From NCBI GenBank assembly GCA_028868535.1, contig JAGWUH010000017.1, positions 1 to 64,000 of the forward strand: a stretch of DNA of 64,000 bases. The letters run 5' to 3'. Origin of the DNA: Sphingomonadales bacterium. Lineage in GTDB: Bacteria > Pseudomonadota > Alphaproteobacteria > Sphingomonadales > Sphingomonadaceae. Position 1 is the first letter of the stretch. Every line of letters begins with the position of its first letter. The position numbers and the translations under genes are program-made. Under the pieces are notes generated by a model. It was not told where the DNA came from and did not search any database. It was given only the letters and a program-made list of their open reading frames with translations. Below, in pieces: positions 17,219-28,076 of this stretch.

Positions 17219-17947
17219 ATGATCGTCTTCCCCGCCATCGACCTCAAGGGCGGCCAGGTCGTCCGCCTGGCCGAGGGCGACATGGCGCGCGCCACCGTCT
17301 ATGGCGACAACCCGGCGGCGCAGGCGATGCTGTTCGCGGAGGCGGGGGCGCAGTTCCTCCACGTCGTCGATCTCGACGGCTCGTTCGCCGGCTGGGCGGA
17401 GAACCGCGAGGCGGTCGAGGCGATCCTCGCGGAGTTCCCCGGCCACGTGCAGCTCGGCGGCGGCATCCGCACCCGCGAGGCGGTGGCCGGCTGGTTCGAT
17501 CTCGGCGTGTCGCGCGTGGTCATGGGCACCGCCGCCTTGAAGGACCCGGAATTCGTCAAGGACATGGCGAAGGAGTTCCCCGGCGGCATCGTCGTCGCGG
17601 TCGACGCGCGCGACGGCATGGTGGCGACCGAGGGCTGGGCCGAGGTTTCGGACGTCGAAGTCGTCGATCTCGCCCGCCGTTTCGAGGACGCCGGCGTCGC
17701 CAGCCTGCTGTTCACCGACATCGGCCGCGACGGGCTGCTCAAGGGCGTCAACATCGACGCGACGGTGGAACTGGCGCGGCGGGTGGACCTGCCGGTGATC
17801 GCCTCTGGCGGGGTCAAGGGGCTGGACGACATCCGCATGTTGTCGGTCCACGCGGCCGACGGGATCGAGGGGGTGATCACCGGCCGCGCGCTGTTCGAAG
17901 GGCGGCTCGATCTGGCGGCGGCGATCGCCATGGCCGGGAAGGCTTGA
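17219..17947 (+). CDS. hisA: Phosphoribosylformimino-AICAR ribonucleotide isomerase HisA
   Basis: A 242-residue beta/alpha-barrel enzyme of histidine synthesis that opens the ribose of ProFAR to PRFAR. It begins [17 protein letters not shown] with the catalytic aspartate of AIDLK, has the phosphate-binding GGGIRT and ASGGV loops, and TDIGRDG with the second catalytic aspartate. ATG 17219 is the only start fitting the family N-terminus. Confidence 0.97.
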   Translation: MIVFPAIDLKGGQVVRLAEGDMARATVYGDNPAAQAMLFAEAGAQFLHVVDLDGSFAGWAENREAVEAILAEFPGHVQLGGGIRTREAVAGWFDLGVSRVVMGTAALKDPEFVKDMAKEFPGGIVVAVDARDGMVATEGWAEVSDVEVVDLARRFEDAGVASLLFTDIGRDGLLKGVNIDATVELARRVDLPVIASGGVKGLDDIRMLSVHAADGIEGVITGRALFEGRLDLAAAIAMAGKA

Positions 17948-17951
17948 TGGC

Positions 17952-18713
17952 ATGACCGTCCGCGTCCGCGTCATCCCCTGCCTCGACGTCCGCGACGGCC
18001 GCGTCGTCAAGGGCGTCAATTTCGTCGACCTCAAGGACGCCGGCGATCCGGTCGAGCAGGCGCGCGCCTATGATGCGGCGGGGGCGGACGAGCTGTGCTT
18101 CCTCGACATCTCGGCCAGCCACGAGGGGCGCGGCACGCTGCTCGACGTCGTCCGCCGCACCGCAGAGGTCTGCTTCATGCCGCTCACCGTCGGCGGCGGC
18201 GTCCGCACGGTGGAGGATGCGCGCGCGCTGCTGCTGGCCGGGGCGGACAAGGTCGCGGTCAACTCCGCCGCCGTCTCGCGCCCCGAAGTCGTGTCCGACA
18301 TCGCCGAGAAGATGGGCAGTCAGTGCATCGTCGCCTCGGTCGATGCCCGCAGGGTCGCCTCGGGCGGTTGGGAAATCTTCACCCACGGCGGCCGCAAGGC
18401 CACCGGTATCGACGCGGTTCAGCACGCGATCCGGCTGTGGAAGTACGGTGCCGGAGAACTGCTCGTCACCAGCATGGACGGTGACGGCACGCAGGCGGGG
18501 TATGATCTCGAATTGACCCGCACGATCGCCGACGCGGTTGGCGTGCCGGTGATCGCCAGCGGTGGGGTCGGCAATCTCGAACACCTGGTGGAGGGCGTCA
18601 CCAGGGGCCACGCCAGCGCCGTGCTCGCCGCCTCGATCTTCCACTTCGGCAAGCACACCATCGCCGAAGCCCACGCCGCGCTGCGCGCCGCCGGCCTGCC
18701 GGCGCGGGGATAA
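17952..18713 (+). CDS. hisF: Imidazole glycerol phosphate synthase cyclase subunit HisF
   Basis: A 253-residue beta/alpha barrel that uses ammonia from HisH to convert PRFAR to imidazole glycerol phosphate and AICAR. It shows [19 protein letters not shown] (catalytic aspartate), [16 protein letters not shown] and [13 protein letters not shown]. It is the last gene of the his cluster; hisC lies elsewhere at 44571. Confidence 0.97.
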   Translation: MTVRVRVIPCLDVRDGRVVKGVNFVDLKDAGDPVEQARAYDAAGADELCFLDISASHEGRGTLLDVVRRTAEVCFMPLTVGGGVRTVEDARALLLAGADKVAVNSAAVSRPEVVSDIAEKMGSQCIVASVDARRVASGGWEIFTHGGRKATGIDAVQHAIRLWKYGAGELLVTSMDGDGTQAGYDLELTRTIADAVGVPVIASGGVGNLEHLVEGVTRGHASAVLAASIFHFGKHTIAEAHAALRAAGLPARG

Positions 18714-18763
18714 GCCGGGAAAAAGGCTTTCCCCTCAATGCAGCCTGTGTCATGGAACAAACC

Positions 18764-19366
18764 ATGATCGCCAAGCTCACCGGCAGCCTCGATGATTTCG
18801 GCCCCGACTGGGCGGTGATCGACGTTTCCGGGGTCGGCTACCTCGTCCACTGCTCGGCAAAGACGCTGACGGCGCTCGGCGCTCGCGGCGATCGCGCGGT
18901 GCTTCACACCGAGATGCAGGTGAGCGAGAACGACGTCCGCCTGATCGGCTTTGCCAGCGGCGAGGAGCGCGCCTGGTTCCGCCTGCTCACCGGGGTACAG
19001 GGGGTGGGCAGCAAGATGGCGCTGGCGGTGCTCTCGGCGCTCACGATCGAGGAATTGCAGCGCGCCTGCGCGGGCGGCGATGCGGCGATGGTCGCCCGCG
19101 CGCAGGGCGTCGGCCCGAAGCTGGCGGGGCGGATCGTCAACGAGCTGAAGGACAAGGCCGGCACGCTGCCCGCCACCGCCGGCATTGCCGCTGCCGCCCA
19201 TGCCCCGGCCGGCTCCTCCAGCGCTGACGCCGTCAGCGCGCTTGAAAACCTCGGCTTCAAGCCGCTGGTCGCCGCGCAGGCGGTCAGCGCGGCGCTGGAT
19301 GAGCTGGGCGACGGCGCCGCGCTGAACACGCTGATCCGCGTGGCGCTGAAGAAGGCGAGCGGGTGA
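18764..19366 (+). CDS. ruvA: Holliday junction DNA helicase subunit RuvA
   Basis: A 200-residue protein that binds Holliday junctions as a tetramer and loads RuvB. The N-terminal OB-fold starts MIAKLTGSLDDFG, the two helix-hairpin-helix motifs are at LTGVQGVGSKMALAVL and AQGVGPKLAGRIVNELK, and the C-terminal helical domain (ADAVSALENLGFKP) that contacts RuvB is intact. ATG 18764 gives the family start; an ATG four codons earlier is possible. ruvB is not directly next: a foreign-looking gene is wedged in between. Confidence 0.96.
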   Translation: MIAKLTGSLDDFGPDWAVIDVSGVGYLVHCSAKTLTALGARGDRAVLHTEMQVSENDVRLIGFASGEERAWFRLLTGVQGVGSKMALAVLSALTIEELQRACAGGDAAMVARAQGVGPKLAGRIVNELKDKAGTLPATAGIAAAAHAPAGSSSADAVSALENLGFKPLVAAQAVSAALDELGDGAALNTLIRVALKKASG

Positions 19367-19875
19367 TGACGATGACAGCGGACGAGGTTCGTGCAGCAGT
19401 CGAAGAGGGACAGCGACTGCGCGGCTGGATTGCGAACGGATATGCTCAGGTCGAATACCTTCTTGGCGACGTGATTTCGAAGGCAATTGCTATGCCGGAA
19501 TATGCGCCCTTAATTGAGCGATTGCCGCACAGAGTTGAAAAGCGCATCGCCAAGGTCAGGAAGATCGTCGAAGCGGAAGGTTTCTTTGCTACGTATCGGC
19601 AACGCCTGGAAGATTTGATTGAGAGTTTTGAGGCGCATCATCAAACTAGAAACTTGTTATCTCACGGTTTCTGTACTGCCCACTATACTCCTGACGGTGA
19701 CTTTGGATTGGAGTTTCGCAAGTGGCATCGGGACGGCGAGAGGAATGCGGAACTAGTCAGAACATTCCGTTTGATTGATCTAGAATATGTGAAAGCACAA
19801 CTGACACACATTTCACAAGTCGCATTGGAATTGGCGTTAACCATTCACGAAGAGTTGGGGATGGTGGCTGGATGA
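19366..19875 (+). CDS. HEPN-like protein of unknown function, inserted between ruvA and ruvB
   Basis: A 169-residue mostly helical protein. Residues 95-100 read RNLLSH followed by G, fitting the Rx4H motif of HEPN ribonucleases and the 'RN...HG' variant common in small HEPN proteins. I do not recognise a precise family. Its codons are visibly richer in A and T than those of ruvA and ruvB, which suggests recent acquisition. Yet it is fitted exactly: ATG 19366 shares one base with the ruvA stop, and its own stop overlaps the ruvB start by four bases, so ruvB translation may depend on it. A toxin, defence or RNA-processing role is possible but unproven. Confidence 0.75.
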   Translation: MTMTADEVRAAVEEGQRLRGWIANGYAQVEYLLGDVISKAIAMPEYAPLIERLPHRVEKRIAKVRKIVEAEGFFATYRQRLEDLIESFEAHHQTRNLLSHGFCTAHYTPDGDFGLEFRKWHRDGERNAELVRTFRLIDLEYVKAQLTHISQVALELALTIHEELGMVAG

Positions 19876-20915
19876 CCGACAACCCCCTCCTCTCCGCGCA
19901 ACGCCAGGCCGAGGATGCCGATGCCGCGCTGCGGCCGAAGTCGCTGGCGGAGTTCGTCGGCCAGGCGGCGGCGAAGGACAACCTGCGCGTCTTCATCGAA
20001 TCGGCGAAGATGCGGCGCGAGGCGATGGACCACACGCTGTTCTTCGGACCGCCCGGGCTCGGCAAGACCACGCTGGCGCAGATCGTCGCGCGTGAGCTGG
20101 GGGTGGGCTTCCGCGCCACCTCCGGCCCGGTGATCGCCAAGTCGGGCGATCTGGCGGCGCTGCTGACCAACCTCGAGGAAGGCGACGTCCTGTTCATCGA
20201 CGAGATTCACCGGCTCAACCCGGTGGTCGAGGAAGTGCTTTACCCGGCGATGGAGGATCGCGCGCTCGACCTCATCATCGGCGAAGGGCCGTCGGCGCGC
20301 TCGGTGCGGATCGACCTGCCGCCGTTCACGCTGATCGGGGCGACGACGCGGCAGGGCCTGCTGACAACGCCGCTGCGCGATCGCTTCGGCATCCCGGTGC
20401 GGCTGCAGTTCTACACGGTGGACGAGCTCGAATCGGTGGTGACGCGCGGCGCCGGGCTGCTCGGCATCGGCATCGATGCCGGCGGCGCGCGCGAGATCGC
20501 CCGCCGTGCACGCGGCACACCCCGGGTGGCCGGTCGCCTGCTGCGCCGGGTGCGCGATTTCGCGCACGTCGCCGGCAGCGCCGTTATCACGCAGGCGATC
20601 GCCGACGATTCGCTGACCAGGCTGGAGGTCGACAGCCTCGGCCTCGACGCGCAGGACCGGCGCTACCTGCTGATGATCGCCGATATCTACAAGGGCGGTC
20701 CGGTCGGCGTCGAGACGCTCGCCGCCGGCCTCAGCGAGCCGCGCGACACCATCGAGGACGTGATCGAGCCGTTCCTGATCCAGCTCGGCCTCGTCGCCCG
20801 CACCGCGCGCGGCCGCTGCCTCAACGATCGCGGCTGGAAGCACCTCGGGATGACCCCGCCGGCGAGCGGCGTTCCGCTGTCTCCGGACCTGTTCGACCCC
20901 GATCCCGATTCATAA
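19872..20915 (+). CDS. ruvB: Holliday junction branch migration ATPase RuvB
   Basis: A 347-residue AAA+ motor that drives branch migration with RuvA. It has [11 protein letters not shown], the Walker [12 protein letters not shown], Walker B DEIHRLNP, sensor [10 protein letters not shown] and the C-terminal winged helix with RTARGR. It starts at ATG 19872 within the stop of the HEPN-like gene (ATGA). No ruvC is present in the window. Confidence 0.97.
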   Translation: MTDNPLLSAQRQAEDADAALRPKSLAEFVGQAAAKDNLRVFIESAKMRREAMDHTLFFGPPGLGKTTLAQIVARELGVGFRATSGPVIAKSGDLAALLTNLEEGDVLFIDEIHRLNPVVEEVLYPAMEDRALDLIIGEGPSARSVRIDLPPFTLIGATTRQGLLTTPLRDRFGIPVRLQFYTVDELESVVTRGAGLLGIGIDAGGAREIARRARGTPRVAGRLLRRVRDFAHVAGSAVITQAIADDSLTRLEVDSLGLDAQDRRYLLMIADIYKGGPVGVETLAAGLSEPRDTIEDVIEPFLIQLGLVARTARGRCLNDRGWKHLGMTPPASGVPLSPDLFDPDPDS

Positions 20916-20938
20916 ACGCGGCCGCCTTCGTCCCGCTC

Positions 20939-20960
20939 CGGGACAAAGCACCTTGTCCCG
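20939..20960 (+). terminator. Hairpin after ruvB
   Basis: CGGGACAA (20939-20946), six-base loop, TTGTCCCG (20953-20960). It begins 24 bases after the ruvB stop. There is no T-run, so this is a candidate terminator only. Confidence 0.45.
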
Positions 20961-21119
20961 CCACGACAAAACCGCCGAATCCCGAATCTGGACGGTTTCG
21001 GCCCCCGCCAGGAATTGTCCCTAAACCTTTGCATGTCATCTCCTTGCCGGAACCGACGGCCGCGTGCTGTCGGTGCCGGGGCAGGAAGCTCCGGCCATGC
21101 AGTTCAGGAAGGGGCCCTC

Positions 21120-22106
21120 ATGTCCACGGTTCGCATAGCGCTGCTCAAGATCGCCGCGATGGGCGCCGGTGCAGCATTGGTCGGCGGCGGCGCCGTCCAC
21201 TACGCCGAACAGGCGCACAAGGGCAAACCGCAGTACGTCAAGCACGCCAAGCAGAAGAAGGCGCCGCGCCTGGTCCGCAAGCCGGCTCCGCCGCGCCCGC
21301 AGCTGGCGCTGACCTGCCCGCCGGGCACCACGCCGGCGCCGCTGGACACCCCGCCGGCCGCCACGCCGGTCTATCGCGGCCGTCACCACCGCGCCGTGCA
21401 GCCCACCCCGGTGCTGCGCTGCATCGAAGTGCGCGAGACCGCCGTGGCCCAGCTGCCCCCGCCCGAGCAGCCGCAGTCGATCCCGGCACCGACCGAGCAG
21501 CCCGATGTGCGCACCCGCGTCGTCTATGACGACATGAGCGACCATGGCTTCGGTGGCGGCCTGTTCGGCGGCTTCTTCGGCAGCAGCGGCGGCTTCTTCA
21601 GCTCGTCGAGCTCGACCTCGACCTCGTCGTCGACGTCCGGTTCCTCCTCGACCTCGGGCTCTTCCTCGACCTCGTCGTCCACTTCGTCGTCGACCGGCGG
21701 CTCGACCTCGACTTCGACGTCGTCGGGCGGGCATTCGTCGTCGGGTGGTCATTCCTCGTCGGGTGGCTGGCACTCTTCGACCGGCGGCTGGACCTCGACC
21801 GGCGGTTCGTCGACCACGTCGTCCACGGGCGGCTCGACCTCGACCGGCAGCTCGACCTCGTCCTCGACCGGCGGTTCCACCTCGACGTCGAGCTCCACCG
21901 GCGGTTCGACCTCCACCTCGACGTCGTCGTCGACCTCGTCATCGACCTCGACCTCCTCGTCGACGTCCACGTCGTCCTCGACCGGCGGCTCGACGTCGAG
22001 CTCGACCGGCGGCACCCCGGTCCCGGCACCACCGATGCTGGCGCTGTTTGGCATGGCGACGGCAACGCTTGTCGCGCGCCGCAAGCTGGCGAAGAAGCAG
22101 GACTGA
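21120..22106 (+). CDS. Ser/Thr/Gly-rich exported protein with PEP-CTERM-like tail
   Basis: A 328-residue protein with an N-terminal hydrophobic leader (IALLKIAAMGAGAALVGGGA), a Pro-rich region with two cysteines, a Gly/Phe patch (FGGGLFGGFFGSSGGFF), and then about 140 residues made almost only of Ser, Thr and Gly. It ends in VPAPPMLALFG, a hydrophobic helix and RRK, the layout of a PEP-CTERM sorting signal with Ala in place of Glu. Such proteins are thought to be processed by exosortase and anchored or released at the surface, often glycosylated. The start has AGGAAGGGG just upstream, and a strong terminator follows. The repeat is built from TCG and ACC-type codons and could vary in length by slippage. 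Confidence 0.72.
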   Translation: MSTVRIALLKIAAMGAGAALVGGGAVHYAEQAHKGKPQYVKHAKQKKAPRLVRKPAPPRPQLALTCPPGTTPAPLDTPPAATPVYRGRHHRAVQPTPVLRCIEVRETAVAQLPPPEQPQSIPAPTEQPDVRTRVVYDDMSDHGFGGGLFGGFFGSSGGFFSSSSSTSTSSSTSGSSSTSGSSSTSSSTSSSTGGSTSTSTSSGGHSSSGGHSSSGGWHSSTGGWTSTGGSSTTSSTGGSTSTGSSTSSSTGGSTSTSSSTGGSTSTSTSSSTSSSTSTSSSTSTSSSTGGSTSSSTGGTPVPAPPMLALFGMATATLVARRKLAKKQD

Positions 22107-22128
22107 ACTCCCGTTCCGGTTCCTCGTG

Positions 22129-22160
22129 AAGGCGCCGCCGGCAACCCCGGCGGCGCCTTT
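22129..22160 (+). terminator. Rho-independent terminator of the Ser/Thr-rich gene
   Basis: AAGGCGCCGCCGG (22129-22141) pairs perfectly with CCGGCGGCGCCTT (22147-22159) around a five-base loop and runs into TTT. It lies 23 bases after the stop codon. Confidence 0.8.
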
Positions 22161-22186
22161 CGCGTGTTGTCAGTTGCGTCGCCGGA

Positions 22187-22405
22187 TCAATGCGCGCCCT
22201 GTATTTCATTGCGGGCAGCTTCGGCGATGAAGGCGCTGCGGGTCAGCTTGCGCGCCGCCGTGGCGCTGTCGATGGCATCGAGAATACCGCGATCGAGGGA
22301 CAGGTTCACGCGCACCGTCTTGTGCTGGCGGGTGACGCGGGGGACGGCCATCAGGAACGCGCCGTCAGCCAGTTCGGCGGCCACCTCGGCCCGGACTTGC
22401 TCCAT
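22187..22405 (-). pseudogene. HicB-type antitoxin remnant (C-terminal ribbon-helix-helix part)
   Basis: A 72-codon frame whose second half, KTVRVNLSLDRGILDAIDSA...KLTRSAFIAEAARNE, is a textbook HicB C-terminal DNA-binding domain. The first half (MEQVRAEVAAELADGAFLMAVP) matches the linker that in full HicB proteins follows the RNase H-like N-terminal domain. That N-terminal domain is not found in any frame upstream, where only the acnA terminator lies, and no hicA toxin gene is visible. It is probably a decayed toxin-antitoxin gene, although a short free-standing DNA-binding protein from ATG 22405 cannot be excluded. Confidence 0.6.
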
Positions 22406-22494
22406 GCTGCGCGGGGCAACGTCTTGTAAACGCACGGGCACGCGGCTGCGTGCCGACAGAAGCCGCGAGGCATCCTGACGCGTCCATAAGCAAG

Positions 22495-22520
22495 AAGGGC
22501 GGCCCCGCGAGGCCGCCCTT
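22495..22520 (-). terminator. Terminator downstream of acnA
   Basis: AAGGGCGGCC (22495-22504), loop CCGCGA, GGCCGCCCTT (22511-22520): a perfect ten-pair stem. On the minus strand it is followed by a T-rich stretch (TTCTTGCTT). It sits 67 bases past the acnA stop. Confidence 0.8.
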
Positions 22521-22587
22521 CGTTGTTTCGGGGTGGTGGACTGCCCACCCCCGGCCCCTCCCGCAAGCGGGAGGGGAGCTGGCTGGC

Positions 22588-25269
<2,682 letters not shown>

Positions 25270-25483
25270 GGCGTGGCGGTTCCCTCACTGATGCGGCAGC
25301 GTGCTGCCATGGAATGGCCGTCCGCCAGACCCGTATCCGGGGGCGGATGCGTCGCGTGCGCCGATGCGCGGCAAACCCGTTCAGGTCAAGGGGAGAAGGG
25401 CCGGACCGCGCCGGTTTTCCATGCCGTGGCGACGATTTCGCGATCGCGGCGCTGCGCTTGCGAAGCGTTACCAGAAAGCAGGC

Positions 25484-26407
25484 TCAAAGCGCGGTCTGCT
25501 CGGTCGGCGAATCGCCGGTCGTGCCGATCACGCAACCGCCGACGATCAGCACGACACCGGCCAGCGTCGCCAGCCCCACCGGCTCGCCGAACCACAGCCA
25601 GCCCATCGCCGCCGACCACACGAACGCGGAATACTCGATCGGCAGCAGCCGGTGCGCCTCGGCCCGGGCATAGGCCCACGACAGCAGCATCAGCGAGACG
25701 AACGCGAGCACCGCCGCCCCCGTCACCACCGCGAGCGGCGCCGCCTCGCCGGGCAACGCCGGCCAGGCGCCCAGCCAGGGCGCCGCCAGCCCCGCCACCA
25801 GCGCCACGAACAGGTTCTGGAAGAATGCGATCTCGATCGGCCCCGCCAGTTGCGCCTGGTGCCGCTGCAGCACCAGGTTGACTGCATAAAGCACCGCCGA
25901 ACCGAGGATCGCCGCCAGCCCCAGCATCGCCTCGTGGTGGTCGCCCGACGCCTCGCCGCTGCGCGCCGCGGCGATCACGAACACCCCGCCCAGCGCCAGC
26001 ACCGATGCCATGACCGCGCGCCGCGTCACCGGCTCACCCAGGAACAGCGCGGCAAGGTACAGCGCGATCAGCGGCGCGATGAACGACAGTGCCATGCCCT
26101 GCGCCATCGGCGTGCGCACCAGGCCGTAGAAGAACAGCACCGCCATCCCGGCCACCACCGCCGACCGCAGCAGATGGACCAGCAGGCGCCGGCGGTCGGG
26201 CCAGAAGCCGCCGCCGAAGCCGCCGCGCCAGCCACCCGCCAGCCACGGCGCCACACCCAACGCCGCGCCGATCACGTTGCGCCACAGCACCGCGTTGTAG
26301 GCGCCGACGTCGATCGAGGCGCGCTTCATGAACGCGTCCATCACGCTGAACAGCGCGATCCCCGTCAGCGCGGACACGACGGGCAGCAGGGTCGGGCGGT
26401 CGGCCAT
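25484..26407 (-). CDS. EamA/DMT family transporter
   Basis: A 307-residue inner-membrane protein with ten predicted helices in two EamA repeats. SVMDAFMKRAS near the start, VLFFYGLVRTPMAQGMALSFIAPL in the first repeat and WAYARAEAHRLLPIEYSAFVWSAAMGWLWFGEP in the second are typical of drug/metabolite exporters. The substrate is unknown. ATG 26407 begins MADRPTLLPV; the upstream in-frame extension is arginine/proline-rich and not real. It is divergent from the L,D-transpeptidase gene. Confidence 0.88.
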   Translation of the reverse strand: MADRPTLLPVVSALTGIALFSVMDAFMKRASIDVGAYNAVLWRNVIGAALGVAPWLAGGWRGGFGGGFWPDRRRLLVHLLRSAVVAGMAVLFFYGLVRTPMAQGMALSFIAPLIALYLAALFLGEPVTRRAVMASVLALGGVFVIAAARSGEASGDHHEAMLGLAAILGSAVLYAVNLVLQRHQAQLAGPIEIAFFQNLFVALVAGLAAPWLGAWPALPGEAAPLAVVTGAAVLAFVSLMLLSWAYARAEAHRLLPIEYSAFVWSAAMGWLWFGEPVGLATLAGVVLIVGGCVIGTTGDSPTEQTAL

Positions 26408-26574
26408 CGCGCCTGCATAGCCGCCTGGCGCCGCCGGGGGCAGCGGTCGCGCCGGCCCCGTCCACAGGACAATTGCCGCGCATTCAGCCTGGCGCAAGCC
26501 GCGATGCTTGATGGCGCGCGGGCGAACGGGCAAAGCGGGTGCTCGATTCCTTACCCGCAGCAAGGCAGGGGCCC

Positions 26575-28041
26575 ATGTACAGGCAGTTCGAGATTCGGCG
26601 TTGGGCGAGCATTTCCGCGGCAGCGCTCGCGCTGGCCAGCGCCGCCACCGCGCAGGCTGCCCCGGCCCGGACCCCGCCCCCGATCAGCATCCTGCCGCCC
26701 GCGGCCAGCCCGGCGCCCAAGCCGCGCGCCACGCCGGCAACCGCCCCGGTTCAGGTCCCCGCCCCGGCCCCCGCCACCCCGAACGTCGTCGCCAATCCGG
26801 CCGACAGCGGCACCCCCGCCGCCACCCTGGTCTCCCCGCCCCGCCTGCCCAGCGTCGTCCCGGTGGTCGAGCCGGTGATGGCCTGGCCGGTCGCCGATGC
26901 GCGCGCCTTGCTGGCCTTCATCCGTGCGATCGACGGCGAAGGCCTGGTCCCCGCCGACTACCAGCCCGACCGGCTCGCCGCGGCCATCGCCGCCGGCCCC
27001 GGCCCGCAGCTCGACGACGTCGCCAGCCATTCGTTCGCCTGGCTCGCGGAGGACCTGCGCGACGGCCGCACGCCGATGACCGCGCGGGTGCAGTGGTTCG
27101 CGATCGATACCGACGACGACACCAACCCCACCGACCGGATCATGGCGCAGGCGCTCGCCAGCCACGACATCGGCGGCACGCTCTCCGCGCTCGATCCCGA
27201 CCATGGCGAATATGCCGCGCTGCGCGACCAGCTGGCCGCCACCCCGGCGTCGAACAAGGCGCTGCGCGACCAGATCCGCATCAACATGGACCGCTGGCGC
27301 TGGCTCCCGCGCGAACTCGGCATGATCTACCTGCTGGTCAACGTGCCCGAGTTCGAGGTGCGCCTCGTCTCGAACCACAAGATCATCCGCACCTACCGCA
27401 CGATCGTCGGCAAGCCCGGCAAGACCGCGACGCCCCAGCTCGCGGAAAAGGTCCAGGCGGTGGTGTTCAACCCGACCTGGACGGTGCCGCAGTCGATCGT
27501 CGTCGGCGAGGGGCTGGGGGCAAAGCTGATCGGCAACCCCGCCTCGGCGCTGCGCCAGGGCTACAAGGTGTCGAAGTCGGCCGACGGCGTGATCACCGTC
27601 GTCCAGCAGCCCGGCCCGAAGAACTCGCTCGGCATGATGAAGATCGACATGCCCAACCCGCACGCGATCTACCTGCACGATACCCCCGCGCGCAGCCTGT
27701 TCGATGCCAAGGTCCGCGCCTTCAGCCACGGCTGCATCCGCACCGAGAAGGCGGTCGAGCTCGGCATGATCATGGCTATGCTCGGCGCCAACCTCTCGCC
27801 CGAGGACGCGATCGCCAAGTCGACCAGCGGCAAGTACAACCGCGTGGTGATGACGAAGACCTTCCCGGTCTACATCAACTACACGACGTATGGCCGCGAC
27901 ACGACCGGCCAGCTCACCGCCTTCGACGACATCTACGGCCGCGACGCGCCGGTGCTCGCAAGCTTCGCCCAGCCGCGCCAGCTCAAGACCACGCAGCGCA
28001 CCAGCAACGAGGCCATCATCAAGCTCGACAACCCCCTCTAG
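26575..28041 (+). CDS. L,D-transpeptidase, YcbB-like (YkuD domain)
   Basis: A 488-residue exported enzyme that makes 3-3 cross-links in peptidoglycan. Signal peptide at 1-29, Pro/Ala-rich linker to about 95, a scaffold domain (ALLAFIRAIDGEGLVPADY...), and a YkuD catalytic domain with FNPTWTVPQSIV and the active-site AFSHGCIRTEKA, where the cysteine is intact. This is the long YcbB (LdtD) architecture. ATG 26575 precedes the signal peptide; frames starting earlier are not supported. The ClC gene follows after 35 bases. Confidence 0.9.
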   Translation: MYRQFEIRRWASISAAALALASAATAQAAPARTPPPISILPPAASPAPKPRATPATAPVQVPAPAPATPNVVANPADSGTPAATLVSPPRLPSVVPVVEPVMAWPVADARALLAFIRAIDGEGLVPADYQPDRLAAAIAAGPGPQLDDVASHSFAWLAEDLRDGRTPMTARVQWFAIDTDDDTNPTDRIMAQALASHDIGGTLSALDPDHGEYAALRDQLAATPASNKALRDQIRINMDRWRWLPRELGMIYLLVNVPEFEVRLVSNHKIIRTYRTIVGKPGKTATPQLAEKVQAVVFNPTWTVPQSIVVGEGLGAKLIGNPASALRQGYKVSKSADGVITVVQQPGPKNSLGMMKIDMPNPHAIYLHDTPARSLFDAKVRAFSHGCIRTEKAVELGMIMAMLGANLSPEDAIAKSTSGKYNRVVMTKTFPVYINYTTYGRDTTGQLTAFDDIYGRDAPVLASFAQPRQLKTTQRTSNEAIIKLDNPL

Positions 28042-28076
28042 CGTTCGGGGCGACGGGGCGAGGGAGAGGATTCGAC

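Noticed and set aside
21596..22010. Repetitive TCG/ACC DNA that could look like a CRISPR or minisatellite array
   Set aside because: There are no fixed-length repeats with unique spacers; it codes for a Ser/Thr/Gly tract in a single frame with a good start and terminator.
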